Below, piece after piece: positions 20,937 to 29,059 of a stretch of 64,000 nucleotides of DNA (positions within the stretch are counted from its first letter, which is position 1; the number at the start of each line of letters is the position of its first letter). The position numbers were made by a program, and so were the translations under genes. A model generated the notes under the pieces. It was not told where the DNA came from. It saw nothing but the letters and a program-made list of their open reading frames with translations, and ran no database searches. The DNA comes from Stenotrophomonas indicatrix. Lineage in GTDB: Bacteria > Pseudomonadota > Gammaproteobacteria > Xanthomonadales > Xanthomonadaceae. The stretch covers positions 2,728,001 to 2,792,000 of the forward strand of contig NZ_PEJS01000001.1 of assembly GCF_002750975.1 (NCBI RefSeq). The letters run 5' to 3'.

Positions 20937-21614
20937 TTACATCCCGTCAGAAAACAGGTCGAGCACGTCAGCACTGACCCAGCCCTGCGCGCAGTTGCCA
21001 GCGTAGTGTCCCGGCCCTGCCACGTGGCAGGCTTCGCTTCCCATTTCCTTCATGCCGCTGATGGGCCTGTCACCATAGGTCTCACACAACGCGCTGCCTT
21101 TGCACTTGTCGACCGTTGCGGCGGGAATGGCGACCACGTAATAGAAGAGTGGATTCTGTCCGGCACGACCGATGCCCTGTACGCAGACCAGCTGCCCTTT
21201 CGACAGCCTTGCGGTCGTCGAAACCCTGCTGCCGGTGCTCGGCACTGCGTCCAGGGTGTCCACGCCCTTGTCCTCGGCAACGCCGGCGAAGAAGCCCTGT
21301 TCGCCACAGGCCGGGGAAAGCTCGACGTCGTAGAAATCACCGCTGTCGACGTCACCCGCCGTGCAGCCAGCGCCCTTGCTGGCGTCGCTGCATTTCACCC
21401 CGCTGGCCTGGATCAACGCGGCCAACCCGCTGTCGGCCGATGCTGATGCAGACACGGGTGCGGCCGTCGAAGCAGTGGCGGGCGCCGTTGCAATGGTTGG
21501 CGACGAAGTGGCCGGGCTCGACGATTCTCCGGCGGCGCACGCAGCCAGAGCGAGCAGCAAACCTGGAACAGCGGCGATGCGGGCCATGCGCGAACGGAGA
21601 AGGGGCATATCCAT
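20937..21614 (-). CDS. Cysteine-rich predicted lipoprotein, function unknown
   Basis: The ATG at 21614 (MDMPLLRSRMARI) has a GAGG site and gives 225 residues. The signal sequence ends in a lipobox (LALAAC). A Ser/Ala/Thr-rich linker follows to about residue 65. The remaining domain has about eight cysteines (for example KCSD, GCTAG, PACGE, LVCVQG, DKCKG, LCETYG, EACHVAG, GNCAQGW), which suggests disulfides in the periplasm. I recognise no family. It stands alone between the LysR gene (convergent) and the TelA module. Confidence 0.7.
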   Translation of the reverse strand: MDMPLLRSRMARIAAVPGLLLALAACAAGESSSPATSSPTIATAPATASTAAPVSASASADSGLAALIQASGVKCSDASKGAGCTAGDVDSGDFYDVELSPACGEQGFFAGVAEDKGVDTLDAVPSTGSRVSTTARLSKGQLVCVQGIGRAGQNPLFYYVVAIPAATVDKCKGSALCETYGDRPISGMKEMGSEACHVAGPGHYAGNCAQGWVSADVLDLFSDGM

Positions 21615-21744
21615 TTGCAACCTCATTGACGGCATGTCGCACCGCAGACGGCGCGCGATGATGGAACGCGCACGGCTGGCACCCAGCCGTGGCAGGTTGG
21701 GTGCATTGTGTCCGGCCAGATGCCTGGTGGATGTGGGGTGACCG

Positions 21745-22854
21745 TTACGACGCCGTCGGCGCCGCCAGGCGCTGCTGCAGGTCCTCGCGCAGGCGCGACA
21801 GCTCGACTTCGGCCTGCTGCCGCTGCTGCATGCCCTCGCGATGGATGCTGCGCACTTCCTCGACGGTAGCGATCAGCTGATCGTGGACGTGGCGCAGCGT
21901 GGCCACGTCGATCACGCCGCGCTGGTTGCTGCGTGCGATGTCCACCGACGCCTGGCGCATCAGGTCGGCATTGCGTCGCATCAGCTCATTGGTCGCATCG
22001 TCGATGGCATTGGCCAGTTCGGCAGCGTTCTTCTGTTCGCCCAGCGACAACTGGATCGCGAACTGACGCTTCCACGAGGGGATGGTGATGTCGCGGACGG
22101 TGTTGAACTTCTCGATCAGCTGCAGCGCATTGGCCTGGATCAGGCGGATCATCGGCAGCGACTGGTCAGCCGCGTGCTGCATCAGCTGCAGGTCGGAGAC
22201 GCGCTTCTCGATCAGGCGGATCGCATTGTCGATCTCGCTCTGGCGGATGCGCTGCTGCGGGTCATCGCTGCCCTGCCCCAGCAACTGCTCGGACTGCAGC
22301 TGGGCCAGGCGCTGCTTGCCGGCGGCGGCATACAGGCCCAGCGCATGACGCTCCTCGCGGACGATGTCATGCATGCGGTCGAAATCGCTTACCCGCTTGC
22401 CCATCAGCGCCTGTTGCGCACCCACGTCGCCGAGCAGCTGTTCGATCTGCGAATTGGTATCGCTGAACTTCTGCACCAGCTCGCCCTTGGAAGAACGCAG
22501 GCGATCGATGAGGCCACCGATCAACGGCACCTTCGAGCGCTGGGAAAAACCATCCAGCTTGAGCTCGCGCGCGATGCGCACCACTTCGCCGAGCTTCTCG
22601 CCATTGGCGTCGAGGTCACGGTTGCGCACCTGGTCCAGCAGCTGGCTGGAGAAGGCCGTTGTGCGTGCGGCGGCTTCACGGCCGAACACCTGCAGGTTGC
22701 CCGGACGCAGGTCTTCCAGCTCGCGGCCGATTTCGGCGATGCGCGGCAGGTCGTCGCGGACCAGGCCGAGGGCCTTCAACGTGCTGTCATCAAGTTCAGG
22801 GGCGGGCGTGGTGGCGGGCACGAGCGTGCCGGAGTTCTGGCTGTCCTGGGTCAT
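21745..22854 (-). CDS. TelA/KlaA-family 'toxic anion resistance' protein
   Basis: A 369-residue all-helical protein of the TelA family (Pfam TelA; relatives include plasmid KlaA and Bacillus YaaN, tied to tellurite or envelope stress resistance). Recognisable stretches are IAEIGRELEDLRPGN near the N-terminus, VPLIGGLIDR, the FSDTNSQIEQLL helix and the IPSWKRQFAIQLSL segment. No signal or membrane helix is visible, so it is cytoplasmic. It is the last gene of a five-gene module, 43 bases after the preceding gene. Biochemical activity of the family is unknown. Confidence 0.9.
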   Translation of the reverse strand: MTQDSQNSGTLVPATTPAPELDDSTLKALGLVRDDLPRIAEIGRELEDLRPGNLQVFGREAAARTTAFSSQLLDQVRNRDLDANGEKLGEVVRIARELKLDGFSQRSKVPLIGGLIDRLRSSKGELVQKFSDTNSQIEQLLGDVGAQQALMGKRVSDFDRMHDIVREERHALGLYAAAGKQRLAQLQSEQLLGQGSDDPQQRIRQSEIDNAIRLIEKRVSDLQLMQHAADQSLPMIRLIQANALQLIEKFNTVRDITIPSWKRQFAIQLSLGEQKNAAELANAIDDATNELMRRNADLMRQASVDIARSNQRGVIDVATLRHVHDQLIATVEEVRSIHREGMQQRQQAEVELSRLREDLQQRLAAPTAS

Positions 22855-22897
22855 CGGGCAGTGTCCTTGCGGTGGATAAGCGGCAGCGGCGGCCGGC

Positions 22898-23605
22898 TCA
22901 GGGCAGTCTAGCCTGAGCAGCGGCTACTTCGTCGTCGATCTGGGCCTGCAGCGTGGCTGCCTGCTCGGCCTGTGCAGCCTGCGCCAGTGCCTGGCGCGCC
23001 AATGCGGCCTGGCGCCAGGCCGGCAGCAGGACATCGTGGATGCGGACGAAGCGCTGCAGCAGGGCTTCGTCCTGCTCCTGCAGCAGCCGCCACTGCCCGC
23101 TTTCGATGCGTCGCAGCGTGGCAAGCCGCTGCAGATGGTCCACGCGTGGGGCCAGCGCGACCTGCGCAGCTCCCTGTAGTGTCGCCAGCTGCGCGGCGCC
23201 GAACGTGGCCCAGGCCTCCAACGCGGCGGCAGCGGCATCGTTGTCGATGATGGCCCGGGCACGCTGCTGCACACGCTGCGCGAGACCCTGCGCCTGCTCG
23301 CGCGCCTGCAGCGCCAGCACGCCCAGCTGCGCCTGCAGCCCCTGCGCCTGTGCCTGGCGTTCAACGTCACGGCCGAGCAGGCGCCCCCACCAGCTCTCCT
23401 GCCGGCGCAGGCGCGCCGGATCGCTGGCCTGCAACGCCAATGCGATCCGCGCCAGCGCAGCCACCAGTCCCTCGCCTTCCGCGCCGGCCTGCAACGGTGC
23501 AGGCTCGGCCAATACCTGCAGCAAGTGGCTGCCGTACGCTGCCAGCGTGGCCACATCGGCGCGCGCCGGAAGCGTGGGTTCGGGCAGGGAGCGCACGCAG
23601 GTCAC
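22898..23605 (-). CDS. Unrecognised helical Ala/Gln-rich protein of the TelA module
   Basis: A 235-residue product with no signal peptide or membrane segment. It is rich in Ala, Gln, Leu and Arg and reads as long amphipathic helices (for example RRQESWWGRLLGRD followed by about 100 residues of heptad-like sequence), so a coiled coil is likely. The GTG start at 23605 overlaps the stop of the large ATPase gene (GTGA), implying coupled translation. The WWGRLLGRD segment is reminiscent of motifs seen next to TelA helices, but I assign no function. Confidence 0.7.
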   Translation of the reverse strand: MTCVRSLPEPTLPARADVATLAAYGSHLLQVLAEPAPLQAGAEGEGLVAALARIALALQASDPARLRRQESWWGRLLGRDVERQAQAQGLQAQLGVLALQAREQAQGLAQRVQQRARAIIDNDAAAAALEAWATFGAAQLATLQGAAQVALAPRVDHLQRLATLRRIESGQWRLLQEQDEALLQRFVRIHDVLLPAWRQAALARQALAQAAQAEQAATLQAQIDDEVAAAQARLP

Positions 23606-26600
23606 GGCAGTGGCGGCGGCCGTGGGCCGTCATCAGCCACCGTTTCCGGCGGCAATGATTCACCGTAGAAGTGGCGCATCAGCGCTTCGTCCAGCGCACG
23701 TTCTTCCGGAGTCGCTGCACGACGCACCCGCGGGCGACGACGCGTGTCGGTCGTGGCCACATCGGCCGTTACCTGCTGCCGGGCCCACCCGGCAAACGCC
23801 GCCAACGTCTGCGACAACTGCACCTGCTGTTCCTGCGAGGCAACCAGCAGCTGCAGCAGCGGTGCCAGACCAGCCTGCAGGTCTTCGGCCAATGGCGTGG
23901 CTGCGGCCTGCGGTACGGCGGCAGCCGGCGCGCTGGCCGGACGTGCATCGGCCAGGCGCTGCAGCGCTGCCAGCAGGGCGGGCCATGGCGCAGGCTCCGG
24001 TGCGACGGCCACCTCTGCCGGCGGTGGCGGTGGCAGCTGCAACGCACTGGCGATGTCGGCCAGCTGCGCGACCACGCGGCCACCGACATCACTGTCACCG
24101 GCACCCATTGCCTTGTTGCGCAGGAAATCACGCTTGATCTGCGCCCAGCGTTGCGCGCGTTCTTCATCGAGCACGCCACGCAGCTCGGCCAGCTTCAGCA
24201 GATTCTCTTCGGCACCGGTGGTCAGCAGCTGCGCTTCGCCCAGGTAGTGGTCGGAGATCAGCTGCTGCAGCTCGTCGTCATTCATCACCGGCGAAATCTT
24301 CTCCGCCAGCTTGTTCATGTTGCGGTAGCTGCCCTGCAGGCGGAAGGGCGGCTCGGTGCGATAGCGGTCATCCTGGGCAGCGCTGGCGATGTACTGCTGG
24401 TTGACCTTGTAGACCACATCGCGGACCTGCAGCATGCGCTGCACGGTGGCGGTGATCTCGTTGATCTCGGCGCCGCTGTAGGCGTGGCTCAAGCCGTTGG
24501 TGGACACATCCTTGCCCATCGCGCGGTCGACCAGCAGGTACAGGTCGGCCATCTCGCGCGTGGCCAGCGGCGCCAATACCGGGTTGGAGGTCAGGCTGTT
24601 CTCGATGTAGCTGAGCGTGAAGGCTGCTTCCATGCCACCGAGCACATCGCCCAGGTTGTAGATGTCGGCACGGTTGGCCAGCATGTCCGGAATCTTGAAC
24701 ACTTCGCCGGATTCGGTGTACGGGTTGCCGGCCATGACCACGCAGAACTTCTTGCCACGCATGTCGTAGGTGCGCGTACGGCCGCGCCATACGCCTTCGA
24801 TGCGGCGCGTGCCATCGCACAGCGAGATGAACTTCTGCAGGAACTCGGGGTGCGTGTGCTGGATGTCATCGACATACAGCATGGTGTTGTTGCCCATCTC
24901 CAGCGCCAGGTTGAGCTTTTCCAGCTCCTGCCGCGAGGTGGCGTCCGGTGCCTGCTGCGGATCCAGCGACCGCACTTCGTGGCCCAGCGCCGGGCCGTTG
25001 ATCTTCATGAAGACCAGGCCGAGGCGATGTGCCACGTACTCCATCAACGTGGTTTTGCCGTAGCCGGGCGGCGAGATCATCATCAGCAGGCCCATCAGGT
25101 CGCTGCGCTTGTTCTCGCCAACGGTACCCATCTGCTTGGCCAGGTTGTCGCCGATCACGCCGAGATATACGTCGTTGATCAGCTTGTTGCGCACGAAGGA
25201 CGACAACGGCCGGGCCTTGAACTCCGACAGCCGCAGGGTTTCGCGTTCGCGACCGATGATGCCCTGGCGCACCGCCTGATAGGCATGGAAGGCCGGTACG
25301 AACGCCTGCAGGTGATGCTGCAGGCGTGCCAGGAAATCGTCCAGCGACACGGTCAGGCTGCCGTTGTGGATGCGGGCGTGTTCACCCAGCAGGCCGCTGA
25401 CCTCCGCCTGCAGCGGTGCATCGCTGGCACGGGTGCGCAGCTGTCGCTGCACCAGCAGCAATGCCGCTGCTTCTTCGACATAGCCGGCATGCGCCGACTG
25501 TGCCGGCAGCCCGGCGAGCGCCCGCAGCCATTGCCCGGCCAATGCCCAGCGCATGGCCAGCGGATCCTGCGAGCGCTGCAGCGCACGTTCAAGCGCATCA
25601 CGCTGGCCCGCCTGCTCCAGTTGCTGCGACAGCGCGTCCAGCAATGCCTGCGCGTGCCGGCTGGTGCTGAACACCGGCTCGCCGGCCACCAGTTCTTCGC
25701 CCAGGTATGCCGCTGCTGCATCGGCGGCGGCGGCATCGAACGGCAGTGCATGCGCGAGTGCATGGTCATGCAGCGCCTTGGCCATTTCCGCACGCAGGGC
25801 CTGGCGCCCCTCATCGGAACCGAACAGGCGCGCGATGGCCTCCGCACCGGCCTGCCGGCCGGGCCACTGCGCCACGGCTTCATCGCGTTGCCGCGCGGCC
25901 CAGAACAGCAGTGCCAACGCACGCACATGGGGCGAATGCCGCAGCGGTCCGGCGGCCTGCTGCAGCGGCAACAGCGCGCGCAGGATCAGGGCGGCGTCAT
26001 GGTCATGGATACCGCGCTCGTAGCCCTCGCGGTAACGGGGCGCGGCAAAGGCGCGGACCCGCTGGCCCAGCGCTTCCGGTTCGGCTGCATCGTGCTGCAG
26101 CTGGGCCAGGTCCAGGCCATCGCGGCCCTCCTCCGCAGCCAGCAACAGGCACCCGGCCAGGTATTCGCCACGGTAGATCGCTGCCGATTCCGAATCCAGG
26201 GTCACCGGCCAGAACGGCTTGAGCGCATCAAGCTCGGGATCGTGCAGGGTCTCCAGGAAATCGGTGCCTGTGAGGTGGATGGCGAGGGTTTCACCCCGTG
26301 GCAGCAGGGTCAGGTCCAGCGCCTGGGTGTTCACGCTGAATCGATGGCGCGGACCAAGGCGGACCACGTTGCCGCCGGCCTCGTACAGGTCGCTGCGGTC
26401 GCGCAGCTGGCGCACGGCCTGGTCGCGCACGCCCTTCAGGCGCGCCTCGACATCGTCTGCCTTGACGTTGTCGCGCAGCGCACGCAGGCGCTCGGCCAGT
26501 TCACGCAGCTTGAGGATCAGCGGATCGCCGGCGAAGAAAGCGTTGAGCTCGTCGGCCGTGCCGAACCGCTCGGTACGCTTTCCGAGGCCATCAAGGATGC

Positions 26601-28977
26601 GGTTGGCGGCATCGAGCACCGAGCGCGCCTTGCGCTGGCGATCGTCCAGCAGGGCCTGCTTGTGCGTATCGAAGGCTTCGACCAGCTCTTCGCGCTTGCT
26701 CAGGATGTCGCCGAGGAACTGCTCGTGCTCGCCGAACTGGCTTTCCAGTTCTTCCAGCTGCACCAGCAGGCGCGACAACTGTTCGTCGGCCCGCTCAGGG
26801 TCGCTGGCCATCGCCAGCGCGCTGGTGATCGACTGCGAGAACAGGGCGAACTGGGCGGCGAACTGGGCCACGGCTTCGGCCGAACCCAGCGACTTGCGGC
26901 GCTGTTCGGCGCGTGCGCGTGCCTGGTTCAGGCGCCCGTACAGCAGCGAGATGGATTCGACGACGCGGGTGCGCGCGGTCGCATCGTCGACCTTCAGCCC
27001 GGCCATCAGCTCGGACAGCATGTCCAGATCGCCGGCCATGCCGCGCAGGCCGTCCAGCTGCTCATCCAGCTGGCGTGCACTGGCGGCCTGCTGTGCGGCT
27101 TCGTCCAGCGCCTGCATGCGGGCGGTCAAGGGGGCCAGTGCTGCATCGCCGGCAAGGAAGGCACCGGTGGCGGCGCCGACACGGTCGTGCGCCTGCACCA
27201 GCTCGGCGGCCATCGCCTCGATGCGCGCGGTATCGATGTAGCGCAGTTCGCGGATGGTCAGCAGTCGACCGCGCAGTGCGGTGATCGCGTTGAGCGCTTC
27301 GACGAAGGCCTGCACCTCGTTCCAGTTTTCCGGCTGCAGCCGGCCCAGCAGCGCCTTGTGCGTGGCCTCGGCCTCGGCCATTGCCTGGGCCGACTGCTGG
27401 CGGATCGACTGCACCTTTTCGTATTCGTCCAGCACCGATTCGCCGGTGGCACTGATCTGCCGCAGCAGGGCCTCGGCGCCATCGCAGGCCTCGTCACCCA
27501 GCCAATGATGCGCATCGAAAAGCCGCCGGGTGTCGGCTACCAGGCGCTGGTAGCGCTGCACCGATACATCCTGGCCGTCGATCTCGCGCGCCAGGTTGAA
27601 CAGGTTGGAGATGCCGCGAACCAGCTCGGCGTTGCCGATGCGCCCCATGAAGGTATTGCCGGGCGGACGGCTGGCGGCGAACTCATCGCTGCTGAAAGGC
27701 GTCTGCCAGACCTGCATCGGATGGATGCGGGTCGGCTCGGTGCCTTCGGCATGGAACAGCACCATGCGCCCGTCCTGCATGAAGGCATAGCCGTGGCCGA
27801 ACACGGGGTTCTGCAGCACGCGCTGGATGGTGTTGTAGACGAACAGCGCCGAACGCCCGCCTTCGCGCTCGTAGAAGATGTACAGCACGTCCTCGCCGTT
27901 GGGCGAACGGATGCTGCGCTTGAACTGCATGCCATCCATCGAGGCGTCGAACGCCTTGTGCTCGCCACCCTGCAGGTAATAGCCGCCGGGGAAGATGATG
28001 CCGTGGTCTTCGGGCAGCTGCACGCAGGCCTGGACGATGGCATCGTTGCGCACGATGTCGCCGGTAAGCGTGTTGTAGATCAGTCCGCGCCATTCGGTTT
28101 CGCGGTAGGGCAGCACTTTCAGCAGCACCAGCGAGCCGACCCGGGCGAACTCGAACTGGGCGTCGTCCAGCGACTGCGTGCTGTCCTCCACCGGTTCGCT
28201 GTAGATGCCCTGCCCGGTTTCGGTGTTGTTCTCCACCTTGATGGTGAGATCGCCACCGGTGGTTTCCACGAACAGGGTATCGAGGATGTTCAGATGCGAA
28301 TGGCGGCCGTTGACGGCAAGGTCGCGCGTGGCGCGGGTCCATTCGAAATCGAAGGGTGGCGGCAAGGCGATGTCACGCTCGCCGCGCGCATCGAGATAGG
28401 TCAGTTCACCTTCGCGTGACAACGCCCAGCGGAACACGCGCACGTCGCTGCTGCGCTCGCCGATCTGGAACGAGGCAAGCAGCTTGTCGCCCACCACGAT
28501 CAGCTGCAGCAGGCGCGCATGCTTGTAGTACGCGTACAGCTCGTTGAAGTCATGCACGAAGCCGGGCTGGTCGAGGAAACTGCCCTTCAGTTCAAGGGCA
28601 GCGACGTCGTAGCCATCAGCGCCCTGTACCAGCCGGTACAGACCGAACACATCTTCGATGCGGGTCTGGGTCTTGAGCCCGATGAACACGTTGTAGCCGA
28701 ACAGCAGGCGATCCGGGCCGACCTGGACGATGTCGCGGCCGACACAGTTGTTCTCGCTGCGGATACGGAAACGGCCGACCACCTCCAGGCGGCTGTCGCC
28801 GAACTCGGCCAGGCGCTGGCGGTTCAGCTGCTCGGCAACGGCCTGCAGGCGCTGGCCCTGTTCGCCGAGACGGCGCCGCAGGACTTCATAGGCGCCGCCC
28901 TGGGCTACGGCCTGGTCGACGGTATCGCCGGCAGCCTCTGGTGCGACGGACTCGGTGGACGGTTTGGTTTCGGACAT
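23602..28977 (-). CDS. Giant AAA-type ATPase annotated as 'DNA repair ATPase'
   Basis: A 1791-residue cytoplasmic protein. The first 500 or so residues are beta-rich with no motif I know. Residues about 560-920 contain long helical, coiled-coil-like stretches. After a further alpha-helical part, an AAA-type ATPase core has Walker A PPGYGKTT with K1308, Walker B MLYVDDIQH with D1370 and D1371, and a likely sensor-1 strand VVMAGNPYTESG. The C-terminal 250 residues are helical with a Pro-rich linker. Databases call such proteins DNA repair ATPases, but nothing here proves a DNA role. It follows the flotillin gene by 82 bases, a gap holding two hairpins. Confidence 0.85.
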   Translation of the reverse strand: MSETKPSTESVAPEAAGDTVDQAVAQGGAYEVLRRRLGEQGQRLQAVAEQLNRQRLAEFGDSRLEVVGRFRIRSENNCVGRDIVQVGPDRLLFGYNVFIGLKTQTRIEDVFGLYRLVQGADGYDVAALELKGSFLDQPGFVHDFNELYAYYKHARLLQLIVVGDKLLASFQIGERSSDVRVFRWALSREGELTYLDARGERDIALPPPFDFEWTRATRDLAVNGRHSHLNILDTLFVETTGGDLTIKVENNTETGQGIYSEPVEDSTQSLDDAQFEFARVGSLVLLKVLPYRETEWRGLIYNTLTGDIVRNDAIVQACVQLPEDHGIIFPGGYYLQGGEHKAFDASMDGMQFKRSIRSPNGEDVLYIFYEREGGRSALFVYNTIQRVLQNPVFGHGYAFMQDGRMVLFHAEGTEPTRIHPMQVWQTPFSSDEFAASRPPGNTFMGRIGNAELVRGISNLFNLAREIDGQDVSVQRYQRLVADTRRLFDAHHWLGDEACDGAEALLRQISATGESVLDEYEKVQSIRQQSAQAMAEAEATHKALLGRLQPENWNEVQAFVEALNAITALRGRLLTIRELRYIDTARIEAMAAELVQAHDRVGAATGAFLAGDAALAPLTARMQALDEAAQQAASARQLDEQLDGLRGMAGDLDMLSELMAGLKVDDATARTRVVESISLLYGRLNQARARAEQRRKSLGSAEAVAQFAAQFALFSQSITSALAMASDPERADEQLSRLLVQLEELESQFGEHEQFLGDILSKREELVEAFDTHKQALLDDRQRKARSVLDAANRILDGLGKRTERFGTADELNAFFAGDPLILKLRELAERLRALRDNVKADDVEARLKGVRDQAVRQLRDRSDLYEAGGNVVRLGPRHRFSVNTQALDLTLLPRGETLAIHLTGTDFLETLHDPELDALKPFWPVTLDSESAAIYRGEYLAGCLLLAAEEGRDGLDLAQLQHDAAEPEALGQRVRAFAAPRYREGYERGIHDHDAALILRALLPLQQAAGPLRHSPHVRALALLFWAARQRDEAVAQWPGRQAGAEAIARLFGSDEGRQALRAEMAKALHDHALAHALPFDAAAADAAAAYLGEELVAGEPVFSTSRHAQALLDALSQQLEQAGQRDALERALQRSQDPLAMRWALAGQWLRALAGLPAQSAHAGYVEEAAALLLVQRQLRTRASDAPLQAEVSGLLGEHARIHNGSLTVSLDDFLARLQHHLQAFVPAFHAYQAVRQGIIGRERETLRLSEFKARPLSSFVRNKLINDVYLGVIGDNLAKQMGTVGENKRSDLMGLLMMISPPGYGKTTLMEYVAHRLGLVFMKINGPALGHEVRSLDPQQAPDATSRQELEKLNLALEMGNNTMLYVDDIQHTHPEFLQKFISLCDGTRRIEGVWRGRTRTYDMRGKKFCVVMAGNPYTESGEVFKIPDMLANRADIYNLGDVLGGMEAAFTLSYIENSLTSNPVLAPLATREMADLYLLVDRAMGKDVSTNGLSHAYSGAEINEITATVQRMLQVRDVVYKVNQQYIASAAQDDRYRTEPPFRLQGSYRNMNKLAEKISPVMNDDELQQLISDHYLGEAQLLTTGAEENLLKLAELRGVLDEERAQRWAQIKRDFLRNKAMGAGDSDVGGRVVAQLADIASALQLPPPPPAEVAVAPEPAPWPALLAALQRLADARPASAPAAAVPQAAATPLAEDLQAGLAPLLQLLVASQEQQVQLSQTLAAFAGWARQQVTADVATTDTRRRPRVRRAATPEERALDEALMRHFYGESLPPETVADDGPRPPPLP

Positions 28978-29059
28978 CAGCAGGTTTCCGGCTCACGGAC
29001 GGCCGGCCGTCGATGCGGCCGGCACGGGTGGGCGATGGCGATGGCCATCGCCGGGTGGA

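Noticed and set aside
23671..28419. A 1582-codon open frame on the plus strand, opposite the giant ATPase gene
   Set aside because: It is the mirror of the ATPase frame in GC-rich DNA, where antisense stops are rare. Its product shows no family features, while the minus strand has intact Walker motifs.
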